Below are positions 7,904-15,143 of a DNA stretch of 26,514 nt, one piece after another (the stretch's first letter is position 1; the number at the start of each line of letters is the position of its first letter). This DNA is from an uncultured Eggerthellaceae bacterium (lineage in GTDB: Bacteria; Actinomycetota; Coriobacteriia; Coriobacteriales; Eggerthellaceae), in NCBI GenBank assembly GCA_946618265.1, contig CAMOLA010000031.1:1-26514 (forward strand), written 5' to 3'. Below the pieces are notes generated by a model. The model was not told the origin of the DNA and searched no databases. It worked only from the letters and a program-made list of their open reading frames with translations. Both the position numbers and the translations under genes were made by a program.

Positions 7904-8356
7904 GTGGATCGGGCGATTGCGCTGATAGTCCGCATAATATCGTCGATTGCAGGATGGGCGTACGTCTTTCCCGGCATCGATTATGCGCGCTATGTGCCGG
8001 GCCAGAAATTGAAAGTGCTGCTTGCGGGCTACAATGGCGCGCGCAACACGGGCTCGGATGTGCGCGTGGCAGCTCTCGCCGACCAGATCATCGCGGCGCT
8101 TGGGCCAGATGACGTCGAGGTCTCGGTCATGTCGCTCAATTGCACGAGCACGGCGCCCTATTTCGAGGGCAAGGCGCGTCAGATTCCCTTCAGCACCATA
8201 TTCTTCGGAACGCTTCTCAAGGCGTGCTCGGAGCATCATGTGGTCGTGCTGTGCGAGGGCTCCACGTTCAAGAGCAAGTTCGCCGACGCGTTGACGTTGT
8301 ACTCGTGCGAGGCGGCGGGCGTTGCGCGCGCGCAGGGCAAGCCGCGCGTCCGCTGA
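7904..8356 (+). pseudogene. Polysaccharide pyruvyl transferase-family fragment (N-terminal part)
   Basis: From about residue 27 the frame reads KLKVLLAGYNGARNTGSDVR, the typical opening of the WcaK/CsaB-like pyruvyl transferase family. It continues through VVVLCEGSTFKSKFADALT and CEAAGVARAQGKP, where a normal protein would run on for a few hundred residues. Here it stops at 8356, and from about 8350 another frame carries the tail of an unrelated enzyme. I therefore read this as the 5' remnant of a deletion. The likely start is GTG 7904 behind GAGGGAG; an ATG at 7787 in the same frame adds a non-homologous leader. A TATAAT lies at 7829-7834 within a direct repeat GC(A/G)TGCAAT. Confidence 0.75.
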
Positions 8357-8496
8357 CGGTTGCGGCCGGCGAGCTGACGCCGAACTTGAAGGTGCGGCGC
8401 GGCGTGGTTGCCGAGACGCGTGCGGAGCTGATCGAAATGCTCTACGATGCGTGGGGTGCCGATTCCGACGATGCGGCGCATCGCGGGGAAGCATAA
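8350..8496 (+). pseudogene. C-terminal remnant of an AMP-forming acyl-CoA ligase
   Basis: In a different frame from the preceding fragment, the sequence encodes GELTPNLKVRRGVVAETR then AELIEMLYDAW, and stops at 8494-8496. The G-E-L-T-P-x-L-K-x-R-R pattern is the end of long-chain fatty acid/aryl CoA ligases of the ANL superfamily. The several hundred residues that should precede it are absent. The join to the pyruvyl transferase fragment falls at about 8345-8350. Confidence 0.65.
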
Positions 8497-8569
8497 GCGC
8501 GAGAGCGCGGGGCCGTTGGTCGAGTCGGTGCTTGTGTTGGATTTGTCGTAGGTAAGGTGGTAATCGACG

Positions 8570-9148
8570 ATGATGCTTGATGCGTTCGAGACACGCTATG
8601 ACGGGGAACCGCCCGCGTGGCTGCGCAAGGTGGAAGCCGAAGCGCTCATGGAGGTGTTCGCAGAGGCGTTCGACGTCGAGCCGCCGCAGCTTGAATCGCT
8701 CTCGGCTGACGAGGCCCTTGCGGCGTTTCGCGAGTTCACGGCAGCGTGCATGGATGCGGCGTCCGAGGACGCCGGCGTTGCGGCGCGCTACCGTGCGCGG
8801 TTGGGGGAGCGGGCTTACGACTTGGGAGTCAAGGTGCGCTCGCTTCTCATGGTGCGCAGATCGCAGGCCCTCCATGTGACCAGGTTCTTCTATCGTGGTA
8901 TCGGCATCGAGCTCACGGGCGAGCTGCCCGGGGCATTGCGGTTCGGGTCCTGCTCGTTCGCGCAGCGATACACGCCGGCGAACTGTTGGTTCATGTCGGC
9001 ATTTGACGAAGGCTTCATGCGCGGGATGATGGGCGACCGCAAGGCCGAATGCAGCCTGTCCTTCACATGCCGTCTGACCGAAGGCGCGCCGTGCTGCCGA
9101 GCGCACATGGACAATGATACGTTACCTCAGAGGTACTGTATCATTTGA
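8570..9148 (+). CDS. Unknown Cys-containing protein (possibly ATC-hydrolase-like fold)
   Basis: A 192-residue soluble protein that I do not firmly recognise. The first 90 residues are helical and acidic (WLRKVEAEALMEVFAEAFDV). The C-terminal part has spaced cysteines and a pattern C-S-F-x-x-R-Y-T-P-x-x-C-x-F, then DEGFMRGM, F-T-C-R-L-T-E-G-A-P-C-C. This recalls the end of L-2-amino-thiazoline-4-carboxylate hydrolase-like proteins (cysteine pair, Asp-Glu-Gly, Cys near the end), but the match is by eye only. The start is ATG 8570 or 8573, after AAGGTGG. Its last ten codons and its stop lie in a palindromic repeat (9113-9145), so the original C-terminus has probably been replaced. It sits between an acyl-CoA-ligase tail and a GMC fragment, with which it may once have formed an operon. 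Confidence 0.6.
   Translation: MMLDAFETRYDGEPPAWLRKVEAEALMEVFAEAFDVEPPQLESLSADEALAAFREFTAACMDAASEDAGVAARYRARLGERAYDLGVKVRSLLMVRRSQALHVTRFFYRGIGIELTGELPGALRFGSCSFAQRYTPANCWFMSAFDEGFMRGMMGDRKAECSLSFTCRLTEGAPCCRAHMDNDTLPQRYCII
9113..9145. repeat. Palindrome, TTACCTCAGAGGTAA family, copy 1
   Basis: A 33-bp palindrome with two mismatched pairs. It spans the stop-codon region of the preceding gene and supplies that gene's final residues (DTLPQRYCI). Copies 2 and 3 are at 10527-10559 and 10628-10660. Confidence 0.85.
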
Positions 9149-9160
9149 TGAGGAGGTTGC

Positions 9161-9475
9161 ATGGACAGGGCCATAGTGGTGGGAAGCGGTGCCGGCGGGT
9201 GCATGGCGGCCAAGGAGCTTGCAGCGCGCGGACTGGACGTCACGGTGTTCGAGGCGATGGGCGTTGCGCGGGACCAGGCGTTTTTCGGGACGCTCAACGC
9301 CGGTCATCCGGGTGGGTGCCTGCCGCTTTCGACAGCCGAAGCCGAAACGCTGCATCATGACGTTTTGCCGGAAAACCTCTACGTCGCCGATGCCAGCTTG
9401 TTCCCGCGGTCGATGGGGAATCCGCCCATGCTCACCATCATGGCGCTGGCCAAGCGCATCGCGCGGCTTGCATGA
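9161..9475 (+). pseudogene. GMC oxidoreductase with large in-frame internal deletion
   Basis: The 104-residue product joins the two ends of a GMC-type flavoenzyme. Residues 3-33 are the FAD-binding start (VVGSGAGG at 6-13, acidic E31 ending strand 2). From about residue 38 the sequence is already the family's C-terminus: NAGHPGG (46-52), then ENLYVADASLFPRSMGNPP (71-89) and TIMALAKRIA. The several hundred residues of substrate domain normally between them are missing, and the frame is kept. A good AGGAGG precedes ATG 9161, so it may still be translated, but no oxidoreductase activity is expected. The join is at about 9255-9275. Confidence 0.85.
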
Positions 9476-9532
9476 GACGCCAGTGCAGAGGCGGCTTCGG
9501 ACGATTGCTGCGCCTTCCATCAGCGCCTCGGT

Positions 9533-9570
9533 GACCGAAAGGGAGACTCCCTTTCGGTCCCTTTCGGTCA
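9533..9570. repeat. Palindromic repeat, GGGAGACTCCC family, with short tandem duplication
   Basis: The 13-bp arms 9533-9545 and 9547-9559 are perfect reverse complements around one A. The right end CCCTTTCGGTC is then repeated once in tandem up to 9569. It lies 57 bases after the GMC fragment's stop, where it could end that transcript. Confidence 0.85.
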
Positions 9571-9650
9571 GTGGACGGTGTCTGGCGCCTGCATCATCCT
9601 TGGTTATAATTGCCTTGCAGCAGTGTCTGGCGAGCTGAAGGGGTGGTCTT

Positions 9651-10523
9651 GTGGGCGAATCCATTCGGGGTGCAGAGGTCGTTCGCATGCTGGCGAAGCG
9701 GTTTCCCCAGTTGTACGTGGCGCCGCGCGAGGGCGCGCAGGATCTCCATCGCTTGGCAAGCGGGCGCGGAGTCGTGCTCGAAGACGCCAACCTCGACCAT
9801 TTCGCGACGAGCGATGAGGACGAGCTGCGCGAAGTCGATACGCCTGCGGGGCCTGTCGAGGTCGCGTTCTTGAAGCGCCGAGCGGATTTCGAGACGTTCC
9901 TGCAGATAATCGGGCATCGGTCGCAGCCCGAACCGATTGCCCGCACGGTCGGCGCCATCACCTATCGGGGGCTTGCCGATTGGGGTAAGGTGACTGCGGC
10001 CCATGAAGCGTACCTTGCCGACGGCGGCGATAACTGGGGCGCCGAGTTCGGAAGGCTCGCCAAGCAACCAGGGGCGTTCCGATCCGAGATCATCGTCATA
10101 TCGGAAGGCCTTTACAGCAACGTGTCCGCAGCCGATACGCCTTATGACGAGGGTGAATGGACGCGCGTGTCCCGCGAGATCAGGCTGCATCACGAATGCG
10201 CGCACGTCGTGTGCCGCCGCACGATGCCCGACGATATCCTGCCTGTATGGGACGAGGTCACGGCTGACGTGACGGGCTTGCTATGTGCGACCGGGCGCTA
10301 CGACGCCGGTTTGGCGGCGCGGTTCTTGGGCATTGCGAAAACGGGCTATGCGGGCGGGCGGCTCGTCGAGTACCTGACAGATGAGCAGAAGGAACGCGTC
10401 GACGAGGTCGCGATCGAGGTGCACGGAGCGCTCGAGCGCATCGAGGCGCTCTCGCAGAGCACGACTCTTACGCCGTTCGATTTCCTGATCGAACTGAAGA
10501 AGGCCCCGCTGGTGAAGTACTAA
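9651..10523 (+). CDS. Unknown protein with HECAH zincin motif
   Basis: A 290-residue soluble protein from GTG 9651, preceded by GAAGGGG and by a TATAAT at 9605-9610. Residues 181-185 read HECAH, an HExxH zinc-metallopeptidase signature, inside an amphipathic context (REIRLHHECAHVVCRR). Seventeen residues downstream DEVTADVTGLL (201-211) offers E202 or D206 as a third zinc ligand, as in gluzincin-like or related folds. I do not recognise the full family; the N-terminal half (RTVGAITYRGLADWGKV) has no known domain that I can name. No signal peptide or membrane helix is seen, so it should act in the cytoplasm. Peptidase activity is inference, as HExxH also occurs in non-peptidase metalloproteins. 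Palindromic repeats flank it on both sides. Confidence 0.75.
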   Translation: MGESIRGAEVVRMLAKRFPQLYVAPREGAQDLHRLASGRGVVLEDANLDHFATSDEDELREVDTPAGPVEVAFLKRRADFETFLQIIGHRSQPEPIARTVGAITYRGLADWGKVTAAHEAYLADGGDNWGAEFGRLAKQPGAFRSEIIVISEGLYSNVSAADTPYDEGEWTRVSREIRLHHECAHVVCRRTMPDDILPVWDEVTADVTGLLCATGRYDAGLAARFLGIAKTGYAGGRLVEYLTDEQKERVDEVAIEVHGALERIEALSQSTTLTPFDFLIELKKAPLVKY

Positions 10524-10526
10524 GGT

Positions 10527-10559
10527 AATGATACATTACCTCAGAGGTAATGTATCATT
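10527..10559. repeat. Palindrome, TTACCTCAGAGGTAA family, copy 2
   Basis: A fully symmetric 33-bp palindrome with a one-base centre, beginning four bases after the stop of the HECAH gene. Likely forms a terminator-like hairpin. Confidence 0.9.
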
Positions 10560-10613
10560 CGAGAAGTGGTGGCCTGGATAATCCGCTTCGCGGACATCGG
10601 GTCCCCGTTGTCT

Positions 10614-10674
10614 CCCCTTCGCCTCTAGATGATACATTACCTCTGAGGTAGCGTATCATTCAAAGGCGAAGGGG
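10614..10674. repeat. Palindrome, TTACCTCAGAGGTAA family, copy 3, nested in longer arms
   Basis: The 33-bp core (10628-10660) is enclosed by CCCCTTCGCCT (10614-10624) and AGGCGAAGGGG (10664-10674), which pair perfectly. This copy is therefore a larger cruciform-capable element. It starts 54 bases after copy 2. Confidence 0.85.
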
Positions 10675-10716
10675 TCGAAAGAGCATCCTCTCGGGTCCCT
10701 TGCGGTCCGTTGATGC

Positions 10717-10728
10717 ATTGTGCACAAT
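10717..10728. promoter_or_regulatory. ATTGTGCACAAT palindrome upstream of sensor kinase
   Basis: A perfect 12-bp palindrome, with ATGCA and TGCAT flanking it, about 160 bp before the kinase start. It shares GTGCAC with the inverted repeat at 6831-6908. It could be an operator for the kinase promoter, but no binding protein can be named. Confidence 0.3.
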
Positions 10729-10886
10729 TAGTTATTGCATGGCTCTGCAGTTCATCAGCGAAAAAATGCTTTACGATGGTTGAGTATCGATAGAGGCACT
10801 GACGTAGATGACGCTATTCCCAGATGCGCGGACAGCTGACGGGGCGTTGATGGCACTCCGCGATAACGCGAGGAGGCTACCTGGTT

Positions 10887-13800
10887 ATGTTTAGTACGCG
10901 ATTTGAGCTGAACGAGGATACGCTCCCAATCGTTGGCGAAATCGGCCGGCACATGCCCGGCGGTTTCTTCATCTACCGCACGGGCCAAGATGGCGAGCTG
11001 CTGTATGCCAACAACGCCGTGTTCGACATCTTCGGTTGCGAGGGGCAGGACGATTTCGAGGAGCTGACCGGCGGCACGTTGCGGGGCATGCTGCACCCGG
11101 ACGACTACGAGGCCGTGCGCGAATCCATCCTCGAGCAGGTGGCCTCCACCAAGAACAGTCGCGATTACGTCGAGTACCGCATTGTCCGCAAGGACGGCGC
11201 AGTCCGCTGGGTCGACGATCACGGCCACTATACCGAGACCAAGGCGTATGGCGGCATCCATTACGTGTTCATCTCGGATATCACCGACAAGCGCGAGCGC
11301 ATGGAATCAGATTTGGCCATTCGGCAGGCGGTCATCGAGGCGCTCAGCGAGTCGTATCATACCGTCTGGCTCATCAAGGACGTTGAAGCCGAGACGTTCT
11401 CGCTGTACCGCGGCGATGTGACGGGCGATACGACCCACGCCGCGCCGATAAAGAGCGCCTTGGCGCAAATGAAATACTCGCAGGCCAAGGAGTTCTACAT
11501 CGATTCGACGGTCGCCCCCGAGGACAGGGAGCGCTTGCACTGCGAGTTGACGCTCGACAGCATCGTCGGCCGTCTCGAGGGCAGGTCGCAGTTCAGCGTG
11601 AACTACCTGCGCATAATGGACGACGGTTCCAAGCGGTATTTCCGCATCGAGTTCGTGAAACTGGACATGCCCGATGGCAAGATCGGCGTGGTGTGCGGGT
11701 TCAAGGACGTCGACGACGAGGTGTGCGAGCAGCTGGCGGTTCAAAAGGCGCTCGAAGACGCCCGCAAGGCGCGCGAGGAGAATCGCCGGTTTGCGGAGGA
11801 AGCGGCCGCAGCCGCCAACATCGCCGAACTCACGGCTGCTGTGACCTCCCTGTTCACCAACATGCCCGCCATGACGTTCTCGAAGGACGTCGCGACGGGC
11901 GTTTACCTGGCGTGCAACCAGTCATTTGCCGATTACGCCCACAAGAAGACGCCGGCGGGCGTGGTGGGGCTGACGGACCACGAGATATTCGATCCCGAGA
12001 CGGCGACGCATTTCGTGGAAGATGACCAGAAGGCGCTGGCCATGGACGAGCCCTACGTGTTCATCGAGGACGTGCCGGATGCCGCCGGGTTCCCACGGCA
12101 CCTGCAGACGACCAAGCTGACGTTCGAGGATGCCGCCGGCCGGACCTGCCTTCTGGGCATGTGCGTCGACGTGACCGAGATGACCCGCGCCAAGACTTCA
12201 GAAGTCGAAGGGCGCGTGCGGCAGCAGGAACAGGAGCGTCGCCAGGTCCTGCAAGATCAGCTCATCGAACAGGAGCGACAAGCCGATCAGCAGTTGAATA
12301 TGATCACCGCGCTCGCATCGGACTACTGGAGCGTTTACTACCTCGAGCTCGATCGCGATTACGGCATCTGCTATCAGTCGCATTCGGGAATCGAGGGTGG
12401 TTTCTCGGTGGGGGACGAGTTCCCGTACCTGAAGTCGGTCACCGATTACGCCAACGCGTATATCACCGACCAATACCGCGACGAATTCCTGAAGTTCATC
12501 CAGCCCGACGCCATACGCGCGGGGCTGAGGGCCGAGCGCGTCATCTCGTATCGCTACATGGTTCATCGCCAGGGCAAGGATTCCTACGAGATGGTCAGGT
12601 TCGCCAGCGTGCGGCGTCCCGAAGACGGCGAGGGCGGCGACATCAACCACGTCAGCGCTTGCTTCACCGACGTCGACGCGGAGACGCGCCGCGCACTGGA
12701 GCAGAGCCAGGCGCTCAGCGATGCGCTGGCCACGGCCGAGCAGGCCAACAAGGCCAAGACCGCGTTCCTGTCCAACATGAGCCACGAGATCCGCACGCCG
12801 ATGAACGCCATCATCGGTTTGAACAACATCGCGATGAACGATCCCGCGACGCCCGAACGCACGCTGGAGTACCTCGAGAAGATCGGCACGTCGGCGAAGC
12901 ATCTTCTGAGCATCATCAACGATATCCTGGACATGTCCCGCATCGAATCGGGGCGCATGGTCATAAAGAGCGAGGAGTTTTCGTTCTCGAAGGTGATCGA
13001 GCAGGTCAACACGATCATCGGCGGGCAATGCAGGGACAAGGCGCTGTCGTACGAATGCCGGATCAAGGGCAAAGTGGACGATTGCTATATCGGCGACGAC
13101 ATGAAGCTGCGCCAGGTGATGATCAACCTCTTGGGTAATGCCGTCAAGTTCACGCCCGAGGGCGGTGATGTCCTGTTCAGCATCGAAGAGGCCGCGCGGT
13201 TCGATGGAAACGCAACGCTGCGGCTCGTCGTCGCGGACACCGGCATCGGCATGAGCGCGGAGTATCTGCCCCATATATTCGACCCGTTCAGCCAGGAGGA
13301 TTCCTCCACGACCAACCAATACGGCAGCACGGGCTTGGGCTTGCCCATCACGAAGAACATCGTCGAGTTGATGAACGGGCATATCGAGGTCGAGAGCGAA
13401 AAGGGCGTGGGAACGACGTTCACCGTCACGGTGACGTTGGGCGAATCGTCGCATGCCGTCGACGGTGCCGTTGACGAGATCAGCCTGCTTCCCCACGAGA
13501 TGTCGGTGCTCGTGATAGACGACGACCCCATCGCCTGCGAGCATGCCCAGGTAGTGCTCGGCCAGGTGGGCGTGAGCTGCGACGTCGCGCAGTCGGGTCG
13601 CGAGGGCCTGCACATGGTGAAGGTCCAGCATGCGCGCATGAACCCGTACGACCTGATTCTCGTCGACTGGAAGATGCCGGAAATGGACGGCGTCGAGACG
13701 ACGCGCGAGATACGATCGGTCGTGGGGCATGACGCGGCGATCATCATCCTGACGTCGTACAACTGGGATGACATCGTCGACGAGGCAAAAGAGGTCGGCG

Positions 13801-14294
13801 TGGACAGCTTCGTGTCCAAGCCGCTGTTTGCTGGGACGGTACTCGACGAGTTCCGCGAGGCATTCAAGAAGAAGAACGAGGCGCTCATGCGCAGGACGGC
13901 CGACTTGCGCGGTCGCCGCGTGCTGCTTGCCGAGGACATGGTGGTCAACGCCGAGATCATGGTCATGGTGCTGAGCATGCGCGAAATCGACGTCCACGTG
14001 GCGGAGAACGGTCGCATTGCCGTGGACATGTTCGCAAAGGCTCCGGTCGGCCATTACGATGCGATCCTGATGGACATGCGCATGCCCGAGATGGACGGAC
14101 TCGAGGCCACGCGCGTGATTCGCGCCATGGACCGCCCTGACGCGAAGGCCATCCCGATCATTGCCTTGACGGCCAATGCGTTCGACGAGGACGTGCGGCG
14201 CAGCATGCAGGCGGGGCTCAACGTGCACCTGAGCAAGCCCGTCGAGCCCGATGAGCTGTTCGAGACGCTCGAGCACCTGATAGCAGGTGCGTAA
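10887..14294 (+). CDS. Cytosolic multi-PAS hybrid histidine kinase with two receiver domains
   Basis: An 1135-residue protein without any membrane helix. There is a PAS domain at about 20-135, PAS-like folds at about 150-280, 315-435 and 470-600, and coiled-coil linkers at 283-310 and 433-470. The HisKA domain has phospho-acceptor H633 in SHEIRTPMN. The HATPase domain has an N-box with N747 and N751, DTGIGM (784-789) and GSTGLGLP (813-820). Receiver 1 (873-990) has D878-D880, acceptor D927, T956 and K978; receiver 2 (1010-1132) has E1016/D1017, acceptor D1063, T1095 and K1117. All catalytic residues are present. With no output domain, signal must leave through a separate Hpt protein or response regulator, not found in this window. 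AGGAGG at 10871-10876 supports ATG 10887. The sensed cue, likely cytosolic, is unknown. Confidence 0.95.
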   Translation: MFSTRFELNEDTLPIVGEIGRHMPGGFFIYRTGQDGELLYANNAVFDIFGCEGQDDFEELTGGTLRGMLHPDDYEAVRESILEQVASTKNSRDYVEYRIVRKDGAVRWVDDHGHYTETKAYGGIHYVFISDITDKRERMESDLAIRQAVIEALSESYHTVWLIKDVEAETFSLYRGDVTGDTTHAAPIKSALAQMKYSQAKEFYIDSTVAPEDRERLHCELTLDSIVGRLEGRSQFSVNYLRIMDDGSKRYFRIEFVKLDMPDGKIGVVCGFKDVDDEVCEQLAVQKALEDARKAREENRRFAEEAAAAANIAELTAAVTSLFTNMPAMTFSKDVATGVYLACNQSFADYAHKKTPAGVVGLTDHEIFDPETATHFVEDDQKALAMDEPYVFIEDVPDAAGFPRHLQTTKLTFEDAAGRTCLLGMCVDVTEMTRAKTSEVEGRVRQQEQERRQVLQDQLIEQERQADQQLNMITALASDYWSVYYLELDRDYGICYQSHSGIEGGFSVGDEFPYLKSVTDYANAYITDQYRDEFLKFIQPDAIRAGLRAERVISYRYMVHRQGKDSYEMVRFASVRRPEDGEGGDINHVSACFTDVDAETRRALEQSQALSDALATAEQANKAKTAFLSNMSHEIRTPMNAIIGLNNIAMNDPATPERTLEYLEKIGTSAKHLLSIINDILDMSRIESGRMVIKSEEFSFSKVIEQVNTIIGGQCRDKALSYECRIKGKVDDCYIGDDMKLRQVMINLLGNAVKFTPEGGDVLFSIEEAARFDGNATLRLVVADTGIGMSAEYLPHIFDPFSQEDSSTTNQYGSTGLGLPITKNIVELMNGHIEVESEKGVGTTFTVTVTLGESSHAVDGAVDEISLLPHEMSVLVIDDDPIACEHAQVVLGQVGVSCDVAQSGREGLHMVKVQHARMNPYDLILVDWKMPEMDGVETTREIRSVVGHDAAIIILTSYNWDDIVDEAKEVGVDSFVSKPLFAGTVLDEFREAFKKKNEALMRRTADLRGRRVLLAEDMVVNAEIMVMVLSMREIDVHVAENGRIAVDMFAKAPVGHYDAILMDMRMPEMDGLEATRVIRAMDRPDAKAIPIIALTANAFDEDVRRSMQAGLNVHLSKPVEPDELFETLEHLIAGA

Positions 14295-14301
14295 AGGCCG
14301 G

Positions 14302-14334
14302 CAGGGGCATTCGGGTTAGCGCCTTTTGCCCCTG
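14302..14334. terminator. Hairpin between convergent genes
   Basis: CAGGGGCA (14302-14309) pairs with TGCCCCTG (14327-14334); TTTT lies inside the loop side. It sits between the kinase stop and the convergent TetR stop and may serve both. Confidence 0.5.
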
Positions 14335-14345
14335 AGGCTGCGCGA

Positions 14346-14987
14346 TTAACGGTTGCTGTAATGCTGGATGCACATGCCGACGAATCTCTCGTAGGAATCT
14401 GCAAACGATCCCTCGGTCGGGGGAAGGCCCGCTGCGCGCATGGCCTCGCGCGTCAGGTCCGTGCAGTGATGGTGGTTGTACAGGCCCGGAGCTTGGTAGA
14501 GCAGGGTGAGGTAGAGGTCGGTCGCGGCCTGCTCGTCGATGCCGCATTGCCGCGCCAGCACGTCGGTCACGGGCGCGAGCATGTCCGCGAAATCGCGTTT
14601 GAACTCGGTGAGCCGCTCGAGCGTGACGTTCGACTCGATGATGGCGATGATGATTTCCTGATAGCGCAGGAAATCGGCGTGCCCGTCGGTGGTCTGGGCC
14701 CATATGTGCGCAAAGTCGTCGGGCTGGAGCGGCGCATCGGCGAGGGCGGTCGCGAGGTCGGTCAGCCACGCGCGGTTCTTGGCGGAATGCAACGCAAGGA
14801 AGATTTCCTCCTGGGTCGCGGCGTACTTGTAGAGGCTCGATCGCGACCAGCCGAGCTTTTCGGCGATCGTCCCCATGGTTATCTGGTGGTAGGGCGCTTC
14901 TTGGAACAGCGCATCGGCGGCTTCCATGATGGCCTGCATGCGTTCCTGCTTTTGCTCGGGCGAGCGCGCCCGTATGTAGTTGCCCAT
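14346..14987 (-). CDS. TetR-family regulator of the flavodoxin/redox island
   Basis: A 213-residue TetR-type protein. The DNA-binding part (about 14-66) includes TMGTIAEKLGWSRSSLYKYA, the helix-turn-helix, and the remainder is a helical ligand domain (TLLYQAPGLYNHHHCTDLTR). ATG 14987 is preceded by AAAGAAG. It is divergent from the flavodoxin gene at 15144. The 156-bp gap holds two strong palindromic operators over the flavodoxin promoter, so the simplest reading is that this protein represses the flavodoxin gene. The ligand is unknown; redox-active or toxic small molecules are typical for such pairs. Confidence 0.9.
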   Translation of the reverse strand: MGNYIRARSPEQKQERMQAIMEAADALFQEAPYHQITMGTIAEKLGWSRSSLYKYAATQEEIFLALHSAKNRAWLTDLATALADAPLQPDDFAHIWAQTTDGHADFLRYQEIIIAIIESNVTLERLTEFKRDFADMLAPVTDVLARQCGIDEQAATDLYLTLLYQAPGLYNHHHCTDLTREAMRAAGLPPTEGSFADSYERFVGMCIQHYSNR

Positions 14988-15071
14988 GGCGTCTTCTTTC
15001 CGTTGCCGTTTGCGCGTGCCGGCGGATTGTAACCCGCAATCTCCTCGGCGTTGTGAATTCTATCAGAATGC

Positions 15072-15128
15072 TTGCATAGGTGACAATATGTCGCTTATAA
15101 TCTCCATTAGCGACACATTGTCACCTAT
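15072..15128 (+). promoter_or_regulatory. Flavodoxin promoter with paired TetR-type operators
   Basis: TTGCAT (15072-15077) and TATAAT (15096-15101) form a sigma70-type promoter with an 18-bp spacer. Two operators flank the -10 box: GACAATATGTC (15082-15092) in the spacer and GACACATTGTC (15112-15122) just after the -10. Each has the form GACA-N3-TGTC. Together they lie in a 20-bp inverted repeat (15076-15095 and 15109-15128) matching at 19 of 20 positions. Occupancy would block RNA polymerase directly. The divergent TetR gene is the obvious source of the repressor. Confidence 0.8.
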
Positions 15129-15143
15129 TGGAAGGACGCATAT

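Noticed and set aside
7877..9106. 409-codon open frame on the minus strand across the decaying region
   Set aside because: It covers three unrelated plus-strand homologies and has Arg/His-rich shadow composition.
12198..14276. 692-codon open frame antisense to the sensor kinase
   Set aside because: High-GC shadow frame, His/Arg/Asp-rich without any domain; the plus-strand kinase is certain.
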